Positions 34,101 to 44,742 of a stretch of 64,000 bases of DNA are shown in pieces; positions within the stretch are counted from its first letter, which is position 1, and each line of letters begins with the position of its first letter. The notes under the pieces were generated by a model that did no database searches, was not told the origin of the DNA, and saw only the letters and a program-made list of their open reading frames with translations. The stretch is taken from NCBI GenBank assembly GCA_023213315.1, contig JAKCPI010005491.1, positions 25,131-89,130 on the forward strand, written 5' to 3'. The position numbers were made by a program, and so were the translations under genes. The stretch is from Euborellia annulipes. Taxonomy: Eukaryota > Arthropoda > Insecta > Dermaptera > Anisolabididae.

Positions 34101-35138
34101 AGAAATTTTCAATTAAAAAGCATTTTGGAAACCATATTACTCAAGATATCATTACCAAGAGTTTGTGACCCATATATACCTTTTCAAATTGATGCACTCT
34201 GAAAATGCCGCGAGTATCTCGGCCGTGGGAGCCAACTTCTTGACGAAAACACGTGGATATTCCAGCATAACGAAGTGGCAATTTACTTTCAGGGATCCAT
34301 TCATCCTTATGGAATGCACAAAGTGGTTGTTCCGAAGTAGCAATAAGATATTTTTCTTCTGCTACATTATCCTCAATCTTATCACTATTTTTTCCAACAA
34401 CTTTATAAAGTTCTTCATCAAATTGTGACAATTGAGCTACATCTTGCATGACTTCTTTTCTCATAAAGAATGGAGTATAAACAGCAGTATAACCTTTAGA
34501 GTGAAGTTTTTGTAGAGCAACTTGAATTAAGGCTTGTTCTAAGAAAACGGCAGGTCCCTGAAAAATAAAATATAAAACAATTAATTTTCATAGGAAAATG
34601 AATACTTGATTTATAATTCTAGCGCTAGAGAAATTCCTGAGCTCATTACCTGCCTACATATACAAATCCTTTCTTTGCTTGAATTTTCTTGTTTAGTTCT
34701 ACAATTATTAAAATCTATTAAAACTATATATATAATACATATGCGAAGATAAATTTCCAAGGGTTAAGTCGAGTGTATATATATATTTTTACTTGTACAG
34801 TGCATGTTAAAATCTCACTCATGCCTTTTGTACATAAATATATTGAGGTCTTCCTCAGGTACATCAAAATAAGTTATATCAGGGCCGGCGCGAATATATT
34901 TTGAGGGGCGACATTTTGCCTCATTAGTTTAAAATTCAAATTACATAATACAAAATCCAGAGTGCCCTGAAGATGAGTGCGACTAGCTCTCGAAATCCGA
35001 AACTTCGGCGACAGAATATAAAGTTTTTTATTTTGTCTGGATGCTGTGTCCGGGGAAGGCTCCCGTCCTCTTCTAACATAATACAAAATTTTATTATAAA
35101 TATTAACATTCAATAGATCTCGAAATTATAAAAAAAAA

Positions 35139-35191
<53 letters not shown>

Positions 35192-38100
35192 AAAATAGAT
35201 TTTTTCGGTTTGGTTGGGGGGGGTGGTGGGGTTTTTTTTGGTTTTCTCTTTTTTTGTCTTTTTTTTTCAGAAGGAGGTAGGGATGGTATTGTGGTGGGGG
35301 GGGGTGTTTGGGGTTGCGGTCTTCCTCGTCCTCCTCTTTCTTTGGTGGGTTAGTTGGGGGGGTGGGTTTGGGTTTTGGGTGTGGGGGGAGGGGGGGGGGT
35401 GGGGGTGTGGGGTTTGGGTGGGGTTGGGGGGGGCTTCTGGCCTCCCCCCCCCTCCGCCCGGGGGGGGGGGGGGTGGGGGGGGGGGTGGGGGGGGGGGGTT
35501 GGGTTGTGGGGGGGGGGGGGGGGGGGGGTGGGGGGTGGGGGGTTGGGGTTTGGTTGGGGTTGGTTTGGGGGGGGGGGTTTTCCTTCCCCCCCCCCGGGGG
35601 GGGGGGGTTTGGGGTTTGGGGGTTTGGCCCCCCCCCCCCCCCCCCGCCCCCGCCCGAGGGGTTCCCCAAAATAATTCAATTTACTTATTTAATTTTTATA
35701 ATTTTGTACATATTCACAAAAATAAATATATTGAAATATTATCCTAGTACATGGAAACCGAGAGACGTTCGTGTTTTTTGTTTTTTTTTTTTTTGAGGGG
35801 GAAAGAAAACAATTTTGGATTTTTTTTTTTGACATTAAAATCACCTATTTTCGCTAAACAGATAGGATCTCAAGACTGTTTCATTCATCAATAAATTCTA
35901 TCAAAAAAAGACAGCATGCTCCTGTAAGTAGCACAGAGGTAGAGCTAAGTGGCTTTTATATTATGAGTCGGCAGTTATCTTTCTGTCCCGAGCGATGAAA
36001 TGTTTAAATTATATTGAATGGATTTATTTAGAAAGAGACGGAGAGTTGCAAAATAATACTTGCCTCAAGCGGCAAAATGTCTAGAGCTAAGTTTTATTCA
36101 TTCTATCAATCATAAAGAGGCCCATACAAAGACATAGTTTTCCGGTGCGAATATCTGGGTAAAAAACTGTACAGTTATCTGAAATGAAGGTGTGCGGGCT
36201 ACTTCAGTTTTCCCATCAGTTCTCTCATTTTTTTTTTTTGGTGCAATGTGTATCGAATTCCGCTCCCGATCTTTTAGAATCGTTTAGCTTTTTAAATTCT
36301 TTTCTAAAAGTGGATCGAATGTTGTTATTTTTTTTTTACAACACTGTCTCGATTCGCGTCAGATTCTAACGGTTTCAATTTATTCATCAACACTTGGTAT
36401 CCCGCCGCTTTTTTCACGCAATAAAAGAAACGTCCCACAATTATGATAGGCCTCGATACAACCCAGGAGAGGGACGGGGGGAAACCTTTTTTATTCATTA
36501 TTAAGAAAGAACACGGTCAAGCGACACATGACAACAGGCAGAAATGCAGAAACTGCGCAGTTTATCTGTGGAAAAATAGAAACTTTTGCACAGGCCGCTG
36601 GCCTGCACAAAAACGGGAGTGAACTGCGCAGTTTCCTCAGTTTATCGCTGTGACATGAAGTCACACGTGATAAACTGCTCAGTTTAACTGTGTTTGGGCC
36701 GCTTAACACCAAGTGTTAAAAATTCTACTTTTTTATTAGAAAACTATGTGTTTGTTTTGCTTTATTTGAGTGTATATAAATTCAAACCGTCAAGGGGAAG
36801 ACATAAAAAATAAAAAGGTCACCGTTAAAAAGTATCCTCTGCCACCCGAGACTTCAGCTCCTCTCTCGCCATCCATTCCATCAATCATAACAATAAGATC
36901 CATATGAGAATACTTCTTCTTCATTTCTACATCTCCATAAATTCTTTCGACTTTATTATCGTCCTAAAAATAAAAACAAAATTATTTAATTATTTTCAAA
37001 AGAGATTAAATATATTTCCTCGCTTACCTCGTCGTTACTGATAGGCACGGATTCATGTAAAAAATTCCCGATTTCTCTTAAAGCCTCACGTCGACGGTCA
37101 GTAATATCGTTCATCTGATCTTCAACTTTACTCATTTCCAAATCAAGATATTTTCGTAAGTGTTTAATTTGACTGGTGTCTAATTTCCGGACATCATCGA
37201 GTGTTAATTTATCAGCTTGATCTCTAACCGAGTCGGGCAATTCAACATCTTCAGTAGCAACTTCCTTATTCTAAAATAAAAATCGGAAAATATAATAATT
37301 GAATTTATAAAAAAAATAAATAACTAAAAAATACATGCAAATAATATATATATATACATTAGAGTAGGTAAGGGGGAGTTATTGTTATTTAAGCCCACAG
37401 CAATTTTAATCCACTTTGACGATGATGTTTATATAAGGTAAAGCCGAGGGCTCGGGACCCTTAAAAATTTTGTTCATTGATGACTAAAATCAGAAATATA
37501 GATGCAACATTCTTAATAACCAAGTAGTGTTACATCTAGGCCCAAAAATTACACTTCCTAATTTGATGTACTAAAAATAGAAAATGTATATAAGCCTATA
37601 TTACATTATTATTAGGAGAATTTTTAATTATAGACCACATTTTTGTATTAAATATTTATTAAAAATATATAAATACTGTACAACGTTTCAACTGCTTATT
37701 CTGCAGCCGTTATCAAGCACTGTGCACTTGCTCCGACTCAAGTGAACTAACACAGTGCTTGATAACGGCTGTAGAATAAGCAGTTGAAACGTTGTACAGT
37801 ATTTATATATTTTTAATAAATATTTAATACAAAAATGTGGTCTATAATTAAAAATTCTCCTAATAATAATATTTCAAACCACAAAAGCTTTAATAAACAT
37901 ATATTACATATTGAATATTTAAAAAAAAAAAATAATGAAAGAATTAAATCTTTTTAATATATATATACAGGGTGTGCGGCGTAGGAGCTTCCTTATTTTA
38001 AACAATAATAAAACAAAAAGTATTGGAGATATCATTTTAATATTTTTTTATACATAATGGTACATCTAAATTTTTTTTTATTTCTTTTTGAAAATGATAT

Positions 38101-41100
38101 GTTGAAGGGGGGTCTGCTCAAAACATTGAAAGAGTCGAAATCTGAAGTTTTGGACCAATTTGGCCAGAATTTCCGTGTCGATAGCATCGCGAATATCGTT
38201 CTTAAGCTGATCCCGGATTTTCAGACTATTGGTATACACCGAGGATATGAGATATACCCATTAAATAATAAAAATGATAAATCTGTCTAGCGCGCTGACC
38301 ATTCTCAAAACTAAAACGCTGAATAATTTAGAGTGGCTAGTGCGCTTGCCAGATTTATCACCGTGTGATTTTTTTATGGGTATATCTCATATCCTTGGTG
38401 TATACTAATCGTCAGAAAATCCGGGATCAGCTGAAGAACGATATTCACGATGCTATCGACACGGAAATGCTGGCCAAATTGGTCCAAAACTTCAGATTTC
38501 GACTCCCACAATGTTTTGAGCAGAACGACGGTCCCCTTCAAGATATAATTTTCAATAAGAAATTAAAAAAAAATTTAGATGTACCATTATGTATAAAAAA
38601 AATTTTAAAAAGATATCTCCAATACTTTTTGTTTTATTATTGTTTAAAATAAGGAAGTTCCCGCGCCGTACCCTGTATATATATATATACATTTTTAATT
38701 TGGATTAATAAATATATATAAATATATATATATATATATACGAAGGGTCGATGGCAGATAGTGCTAACCCACAATAATTGCAAACCCGACTTTTCAGAGT
38801 GCTCTGACAGTAGCATCATTGTCTTACTTCTAGCTGACAGTTTAGAATTTTAGGTGTAAAACAGTGCCTTCATCTGGTGACTATTTTACACCTAAACTAA
38901 GCTCAACACATTTAACTTAACCTTGCAACATAATGCTAACTAACAAATATGACAAACTTATTTTAATAAAAATTTTTTTTATAGGCCTTAATAAAAAAAT
39001 AATTTGTTTTTTATATTTTTCATATATTATATATTAGTGGGTTAGCACTATCTGCGCCCGATCCCTTTCATATTTAGGGCGGCAGACAGAAGAGAGAAAA
39101 AAGGGGCCCGGCCCCTCTGAGGAGCTCCATTTAGTTTTAACGTCAAATTACTAATGGAAAAAAAAATTCAAATTTTTCCTCTGACGGACCAGAGAAATTT
39201 ACATGTAAATTGATACATTATTATAAATAAAACTTTGAAATTCTAAAGTCCCATAATAGAAATACAATTGATTAAATTATGTCTATTAAACAAAATATTT
39301 ATTAATTTCTCAATTTCGAGATAAAAATTTTGCTAAATTCTTTTTTTCTTATCTTTACTAGATGATTACATTTTCATTGCATATTAAATGATAATAAAAT
39401 AAATTAAATAATAATAATAACATGTTGGGTAAAATAAACAGAAATTAAATTTATTTACTAAAAAGCACATATATACCAAAAATATATAAGAAATATTCGG
39501 GAAAGTTAATTTTGTTATTATTAGTAAATTGTATAAAAAAAAAAGGATGAAAATTAATAAAGTAAATCAAAATTAGCGAGTGTACTGAGTTGATTTATCT
39601 CTATTAATAAATAAAATATTTTTTCAATATCAAGATTCAAAGGGTGAATAAATAAAAAAAAAAAATTGAGCAATTATTAAAAAATCAAGATCCATCCAGC
39701 TCACCTGGAATGGTAGAGGAAACTTTTGAATCTGATCACCAAAGCTTTGGATATGTCGAAACCATCGAAGGGCGTTTGGAAAATGAGATTGTGGGGGTTC
39801 ATCTTTTAAAATGTCATATAAAATTGCATCAGCTCGTGTGGGTGTATATTCATAAATATAACTTTTATCGCTAAGATATTCTTCAAACGATTGCATATTC
39901 GTTTTAATATCTATATTAAATCCCAAATCAAATTTAAATTGCTTTAAATTTTTCTTACTATTGGCATTCTTGTTTCCAGATATCTAGAAATAATTTTAAA
40001 TTTAGATATTTACATTAAAATTTCTTTTTGTTGATGAGTAGCAGGATGAAGAATGAAAAGAAGCTAGTATTTATTTCTTCATCCTGCTACTCATCCACAA
40101 CTTTTATCAAGCTATAAATCTACTTTTCTCAAATTTCTTTTTAATTTAAATAAAAAAAAGTGGCGGATGCAGAGGACAATTTTCGGTTCGAGTCGTGCTG
40201 GTAGCTTACATGTTTCGGCTCTTCTTTTTGAGCAATGGGCAGGTCTGTTTAGTGGATGTCTCAGAGGTTTAGAATTGCCTATGAAAATCACCATTAACAT
40301 AATTCAAACTTCTGAGACAAACACCAACCAGTTTGACTACGACCCCGTAAACAGCCCACCTCTACCATTACCTCCTAATACCACGGTTAAAAATGGTTTC
40401 AAAAGGAGAGCCGAAACGTCGAGTAAACCTAAATAACCAACGCTACTCAATTCGAGAAAATTTATCTTTATATATATATAATTTTAAAAAAATTTTAATT
40501 AATCTAATTAAGTGAAATGTCTATCCCATAATATATATATATATATACAGGGTGATTATAAAAGGACTTTACAACTTTGAAAGCACATACATATTTATTG
40601 AAATTACTTACAGAATTGAGAAAGGTGTCATTTTGTCACTAAACACTTCAAGTTTAACATATGAGTGTCATTTTGGTTCGATGTGACTGCCGTTGGCAAT
40701 GCGACATACATCCCACCGATAATCGATTTCTTGCCACACTCGTTTCAGCATTTCAGTTGTAACTTGTGCAACTGCAGCGTTGATCCGATTTCGGAGGTCA
40801 TTAAGATTGTCTGGTAGAGGCTGAACATAAACTTTATCTTTAATGAAACCCCACAGGAAGAAATCCAAAGGTGTTAAATCCGGTGAGCGAGGTGGCCATG
40901 CAATTGGCCCTGCACGGCCAATCCACCGACGTTGAAAGCGAGTGCAGATCCACAAGTTACAACTGAAATGCTGAAACGAGTGTGGCAAGAAATCGATTAT
41001 CGGTGGGATGTATGTCGCATTACCAACGGCAGTCACATCGAACCAAAATGACACTCATATGTTAAACTTGAAGTGTTTAGTGACAAAATGACACCTCTCT

Positions 41101-41554
41101 CAATTCTGTAAGTAATTTCAATAAATATGTATGTGCTTTCAAAGTTGTAAAATCCTTTTATAATCACCCTGTATATATAGATAAATGTTCTATAAAGTTA
41201 TATATATATATATATTAAATTTAAACTGGTAACAGCTGTCTCTAGTTGAAACATTATAGTTTAATGAGATAAATTAAGTTAAAACACAAGGTTATATGTT
41301 AAAATAAAATAATTATACTAATAAGTATTAACACTTTATACGTATTTCGACACTCAGTGTTTTAATTTAAATTATCTCATATTGTGTATATATATATAAA
41401 ATATGAGATAAATTAAAACACTGAGTGTCGAAATACGTATAAAGTGTTAAATAAATACTTTATTTTAACATATAACCTTGTGTTTTAACTTAATTTATCT
41501 CATTAAACTATAATGTGTCAACTAGAGACAGCTGATACCAGTTTAAATTTAATA

Positions 41555-41622
<68 letters not shown>

Positions 41623-44600
41623 ATAGGACATTTATCTATATATATATATTATGGGATAGACATTACACTTAATTAGATTAAATAAAATTTTTTTAAATTA
41701 TCATGAAACACATTTTGAACTTTCATTTATAATCTTAAAGAAAAATAAACAAAATACTATTAATCAAAAGTAAAAAATATTAATAATGTTATTTATTTTT
41801 GAAAAGGGAGAATTTATTTGTGAAGTTGGAGAGAGAAAAACCAGCGATGTTCACTTAATTATGGCAAATATTTCTGTTCACCTAAACAATATATATGAAC
41901 TCACTTTGTTTATTTAAAAAAATATTCTGACCTAGTCTTAGACTTTTCTTTAAACAACCCATTATGCACAGAGGCAGTGTCTCCTTGGGAAAATCAAGTC
42001 ACAATGCCATCCTCCCTTCCACAACGTCGTCTAAGAGTGTACTAGAACGATGAACGAACAGCTTGGAACAACTTTTTTAACTATGTTTCTATGCTACCAA
42101 CACTGATGGAAAGTAATGATGCGATGTTTGTCGAGTTGACGGATGTTCTCAGCTGATGATCTCTTCCCCTTTTGAAGTACTCAAACTCTTCTCCATATTT
42201 GTTTGATTTCTCCAAAATTTCAGACTGCTTTGTCCAAAAAATTTAATCACAATAGGTTGTGCCAAGCTGTGCTGTACCTTCTTTTCGCTCATTGATCCAA
42301 CAACGACGCAGGTGAGGGAAGGTTTGAATTGTGCCCAAAAGACGCACAACCTCTGTACATAACAAATTGTTAAATAAAATCACTCTTGATTAAACGCTCT
42401 AATAATAATAGAAAGTCGTTTCAAGTTTTTATTAACAAATGTACAAATCTCCATAAGTTTTAAATTTTTTTAAAAAACTAAGTCAATAAAACGTCGTGCA
42501 AAAAAAATGTTTACGAGATATATCTGATCTTTTTACTTTCTCTAACCTATGTATATATGTAATACATGAATGTATAGAGAAAGTATTGGATTCATGTCAA
42601 AAATTCGATGTCGAGATTTTGATGGATACACGTTTTGAGGTCCCCTGAATTCAAAAAAGTGGTTTTCGGGACATGGTCTGTCTGTGTGTGAACAAAATAT
42701 CTCAAGAACGAAAAGAGCAAGGAGGTTGAAATTTTATATTTAAGTTGGGTACCCCCCCCCCCCCCCCCCTGGGAACTGACATGAAGCTTTTGAACATAAT
42801 TGGCCAAAGAATACTAGTACTTTACTGATGTAAAGTGAGGATCAATATTAAATCCCACCCATGCGTTTTCTACTTGTGATTATTTCATTGTTTTTATAAA
42901 AGGAAATGAAAATCTTGTTTGAAAATTTTTCTAGGTTTGAACCATGAAAGTTTCCAATAAAAAATATATATTTTTTTAAAAACAATGAAATAATCACAAG
43001 TAGAAAACGCATGGGCATATTGTCCTTCACTGTACTTTTTCAGTTTTTTTCAATTTTCTCAAAATTCGCTGCAACGATTTTGATTAAAATTCATAAATCA
43101 CTTATTTTTTATATGTTCGTTTAAAAGTATATTCTCATTTTGCCCTTGAAATCTTCTGAAGCACACTTTATTCTTGTACAGTGAGGGACAATAGTAAGTC
43201 CCACCCAAGCTTTTTCTACTTGTGATTATTTCATTGTTTTTATAAAAGAAAATGAAAATCTTAATTGGAAATTTTCTAGGTTTGAACCATGAAAGTTTCC
43301 ATAATATTTTTTTAAAAACAATGAAATAATCACAAGTAGAAAAAGCATGGGTGGGACTTAATATTGTCCCTCACTATACTTCATAGGAAAGATAAGAGAA
43401 ATGGTTGCCTTGGTAACAAAATATTAATATTCACATTGTTTATAAATTTTATATCTTGAATTCTAATATAACGGCGAAAACTAAATATATCTCGACACAA
43501 AAAAATCTCTTGTGACAAGCACAAAACACAACTTCGAGAAAGTTGTGTGCTGTGCGACCAGTCACACGAGATTTTTTAAATAAATGACATGTGAGCACAT
43601 AAAATTTGATTTTTGTCCACTGAGAATGAACAGAATTATCATTTCTAAAATTCTAAATTGGATTGTAAAATTACATTCTACAAGCTTTGCTTTCTTTTTA
43701 TTTATTCTAGACTCTAATTAATGATGACAAACGAAACATAGTCTAGATAAATAAATAAATAAAAGAAAACAAAGACTGTAGTATATGATATCACAACCCG
43801 ATTAAGTTTATTAAACACAAAAATCAAATTATGTGTCCTTTATTTAAAAATAGACCAACATTAATCGTTTTTTTCCACGAGCTTTTATTGAAAAAATTTA
43901 AAAAATCACTCCAAAAAAACATCATTAAATATAAAAAGATTTTCGAGAACTCTAGCGATATATATATATATACATAAGATTTTTTTCTAAAGAGTGATTG
44001 ACTCATGAGAAAAATAATCAAGACAAACGTGAGTAAATAAAATGAAAACAAAAGCATTTGACAAAACAAATAAGAAAAAATATTCAGTCAAAGTTAATGT
44101 TGATTGAACATCTGCTGTTTTTTCGTTCCCAATTTCATTTAAAATATTAATAATATATTCAAACAGTTGTGACATTTGCACACCTAATTAGTAATGGTGA
44201 GGAAATATTTCATCACACCAGAAATTTCATCCCTCTACATATATTTATTAAATAAAATAAAAAGATTTCTGAAAATAGAAAAAATAAAGAAATTTGGAAT
44301 ATTTTTTTAGACAAATATAAATTTGACAGTTTCAACAATAATGAAGTAAAAAAAAGAATTTTATGAAATAACCCATGTATTTCTTATTTTAATAATAATG
44401 TTTAATATTAGAACAATATTGTATAATAAATAAATGTGTCAAAAAATAATTTACCTTCATTTTTTCACCGAAAGCTTTACTACACATATTTTTCACCTTA
44501 TTCAAATTATCAGCTCTATGACGTACTGGAATTAAATAAAAGAAAAAATGAATTAATAATAATAAATTTTTAGAATAATTTAATTGAATATTATAAGAAA

Positions 44601-44742
44601 ACTTACGTTCTCTCCAAGAAACATCACTTTGCACAACCTTATCAACAAGACCAACATCTTTAAATCTATTTGCTTGATTTTTTCTCATTTTTTCAACATC
44701 AGCGCCTTTATCGGCACGAAACATATCCATATCCAAAACCAT
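31191..44742 (-). CDS. SARS1: Cytosolic seryl-tRNA synthetase, ten coding exons, with an eEF1B-like cassette
   Basis: Charges tRNA-Ser and tRNA-Sec with serine in the cytosol. Coding exons, 5' to 3': 44607-44742, 44455-44525, 39705-39983 (cassette), 37028-37270, 36823-36963, 34180-34557, 32775-32964, 32612-32709, 31495-31624, 31191-31294. All introns are GT-AG and phases fit throughout, giving 589 residues, or 496 without the cassette; human SerRS has 514. Near-identity to animal SerRS is visible from the start ([20 protein letters not shown]), in the coiled-coil arm ending REIGNF, motif 2 ([20 protein letters not shown]) and motif 3 ([16 protein letters not shown]). The tail is Lys-rich ([18 protein letters not shown]) and lacks the vertebrate UNE-S extension. 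Residues 70-162 come from the cassette. Introns are inflated by mariner-like, hammerhead and G-rich repeats. Confidence 0.95.
31800..32060. mobile_element. Retroelement end inverted repeat with U3-A8 hammerhead (SerRS intron)
   Basis: Opens ATTATTATTATTTAAGTTTTTAGTTATA and closes TGTGGTCTATAATTAAAAACTC, the same arms as 37610-37905. Facing AACGTTTCGACTG and CAGTCGAAACGTT occur inside. Confidence 0.6.
31889..31930 (-). ncRNA. Hammerhead-like motif, UUGAAAA core (U3-A8 variant)
   Basis: Minus strand: GUAC, UUGAAAA, C, AACUGC...ACAGUC, GAAAC, GUU, GUAC. Stem I is intact, while stem II has lost its outer pairs. Core positions 3 and 8 are again U and A. Confidence 0.4.
33005..34140. other. SerRS intron with repeats, no gene seen
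   Basis: GATGGCAGGATGG near 33111 and GCCTGCCATCTTTTGC near 33736 are inverted and may bound an eroded element. T-rich simple sequence fills much of the rest. Confidence 0.35.
35139..35188. repeat. (TA)n microsatellite
   Basis: About 50 bases of uninterrupted TA, directly before a G-run block. Confidence 0.8.
35205..35660. repeat. Extreme G-run / C-run low-complexity block
   Basis: About 450 bases almost entirely of G runs with T, then G and C runs, ending in a long C run. All ORFs here are poly-Gly or poly-Pro artefacts. Homopolymer-rich consensus of this sort may be inaccurate. The block could form G-quadruplexes. It lies in a SerRS intron. Confidence 0.7.
36388..36717. mobile_element. 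TIR element with AACACTTGGT ends
   Basis: Ends CAACACTTGGTATCCCGCCGC and GGCCGCTTAACACCAAGTGTT are inverted. Internal AACTGCGCAGTTT motifs recur four times in varied form. SerRS intron, no transposase. Confidence 0.55.
37678..37721 (-). ncRNA. Hammerhead-like motif, UUGAUAA core (U3-A8 variant), left arm
   Basis: Minus strand: GUGC, UUGAUAA, C, GGCUGC, loop, GCAGUU, GAAAC, GUU, GUAC. Stem I pairs with one G-U, stem II has five to six pairs. Confidence 0.5.
37755..37797 (+). ncRNA. Hammerhead-like motif, UUGAUAA core (U3-A8 variant), right arm
   Basis: GUGC 37755-37758, UUGAUAA 37759-37765, C, GGCUGU 37767-37772, loop, GCAGUU 37780-37785, GAAAC 37786-37790, GUU 37791-37793, GUAC 37794-37797. 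Confidence 0.5.
37968..38675 (+). mobile_element. Tc1/mariner-like element with decayed transposase end
   Basis: Long TIRs (CAGGGTGTGCGGCG / CGCGCCGTACCCTG outermost, extending about 100 bases) flanked by TA. The interior encodes, with frame breaks, PDLSPCDFF, the last catalytic-Asp region of DDE/D transposases, then [20 protein letters not shown]. An inverted relic of the same region lies in the left half. Not functional. SerRS intron. Confidence 0.75.
38742..39070. mobile_element. TIR element with GAAGGGTCGATGGCAGATAG ends
   Basis: GATAGTGCTAACCCAC near 38757 is inverted as GTGGGTTAGCACTATC near 39038, with GAAGGGTCG / GATCCCTTTC outside. No coding capacity. SerRS intron. Confidence 0.65.
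39705..39983 (-). CDS. SARS1: SerRS cassette exon encoding an eEF1B beta/delta-like GST-C domain
   Basis: A 279-base exon, phase 0 at both ends, with acceptor TTTCTAG and donor CAG/gtgagc, lies between SerRS exons that are also phase 0 (GEKMK before, [10 protein letters not shown] after). It encodes 93 residues: a basic linker ([17 protein letters not shown]), then [20 protein letters not shown], then [12 protein letters not shown] and KFPLPFQ. Animal eEF1B beta/delta N-terminal domains have the same layout: L-DYLADKSYI-GY-PSQAD, a PP-containing loop, and ALRWYNHI-S. In eEF1B this domain pairs with the GST-like domain of eEF1B gamma. The insertion falls in the linker between the first helices and the long coiled-coil arm, where eukaryotic SerRS is variable. 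No other eEF1B exon is visible nearby, arguing against a separate gene. Whether it is constitutive or alternatively spliced cannot be told. Confidence 0.85.
40020..40440. repeat. Repeat fragment with partial hammerhead 3' motif
   Basis: GAGTAGCAGGATGAAGA and TCTTCATCCTGCTACTC form a hairpin near 40035-40095. AGAGCCGAAACGTCGAG near 40408 resembles the 3' half of a hammerhead, without the 5' half. Confidence 0.4.
40548..41171 (-). mobile_element. Mariner-like element with transposase C-terminal remnant
   Basis: TIRs CAGGGTGATTATAAAAGGA and TCCTTTTATAATCACCCTG, TA on both sides. The minus-strand ORF (40668-41054) contains [20 protein letters not shown] and [13 protein letters not shown], the C-terminal catalytic region of mariner-type transposases. 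The N-terminal DNA-binding part and the first catalytic Asp are missing, and the 40668 end is overlapped by an inverted duplicate of the same sequence, so it is non-autonomous. Confidence 0.85.
41330..41480. repeat. ACACTTTATACG hairpin
   Basis: Facing AACACTTTATACGTATTTCG and its complement with GACACTCAGTGTTTTAATT arms, folded on an (AT)n centre. Hammerhead stem II and core are deleted. Confidence 0.6.
42833..43032. mobile_element. TA-flanked MITE, CAGTGAGGGACA family, copy 2
   Basis: Same family as 23701-23909, with TA at 42831-42832 and 43033-43034. It splits the host motif ACTGATG/TACTTTTTCAG. Confidence 0.75.
43179..43376. mobile_element. TA-flanked MITE, CAGTGAGGGACA family, copy 3
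   Basis: Starts CAGTGAGGGACAATAGTAAG, with TA at 43177-43178 and 43377-43378. It interrupts the host motif CTTGTACTTCATAGG, which is intact at 52868. Confidence 0.8.
43987..44175 (-). CDS. Candidate intronic small membrane protein, 62 residues
   Basis: An uninterrupted ORF from ATG (44173-44175) to TAG inside the second SerRS intron, same strand. It starts [20 protein letters not shown], is acidic and helical, and ends with one membrane helix ([20 protein letters not shown]) and a short tail. Length and layout suit a small single-pass protein, but no splice or promoter signal supports transcription of its own. In AT-rich sequence an ORF this long may arise by chance. Confidence 0.3.
   Translation of the reverse strand: MSQLFEYIINILNEIGNEKTADVQSTLTLTEYFFLFVLSNAFVFILFTHVCLDYFSHESITL

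Larger units (their letters stand above)
37610..37905. mobile_element. Inverted pair of retroelement ends with two U3-A8 hammerheads
   Basis: Near-perfect palindrome: AGGAGAATTTTTAATTATAG at the left, its complement at the right, continuing into AAACCACAAAAGCTTTAATA on the right. Facing GTTTCAACTGCTTATTCTGC and its complement carry one ribozyme-like motif per arm. SerRS intron. Confidence 0.7.
40480..41710. mobile_element. Large inverted-repeat element hosting a mariner copy
   Basis: AATCTAATTAAGTGAAATGT and CTATCCCATAATATATATAT at the left are inverted at 41630-41700. A mariner-like copy (40548-41171) and an ACACTTTATACG hairpin (41330-41480) lie inside. Long (TA)n runs occur near 41555-41620. 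Confidence 0.6.
42530..43590. mobile_element. Dispersed-family copy carrying two nested MITEs
   Basis: Begins TACTTTCTCTAACCTATG, then AGAGAAAGTATTGGATTCA, TCGATGTCGAGATTTTGATG, and ends in GTGCGACCAGTCACACGAGA. Other partial copies: 8050-8940, 12880, 18400-19760, 52660-53340, 56840. No transposase found. SerRS intron. Confidence 0.55.

Noticed and set aside
35103..35747. Long Gly-rich and Pro-rich ORFs on both strands
   Set aside because: They are translations of G and C runs with no composition expected of a gene.
39705..39983. A separate eEF1B gene nested in a SerRS intron
   Set aside because: No other eEF1B exons (acidic linker, guanine-exchange domain) are visible nearby, and the phases fit the SerRS exons exactly.
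40408..40432. GCCGAAACGTCGAG as a ribozyme
   Set aside because: No CUGANGA half is found upstream at a workable distance.
40668..41054. An active mariner transposase
   Set aside because: Only the C-terminal catalytic part is present and half of it is an inverted duplicate.
42149..42349. Minus-strand ORF possibly from a transposase DNA-binding domain
   Set aside because: Faint resemblance only (IVIKFF); frame breaks and no TIRs, so not listed as a feature.
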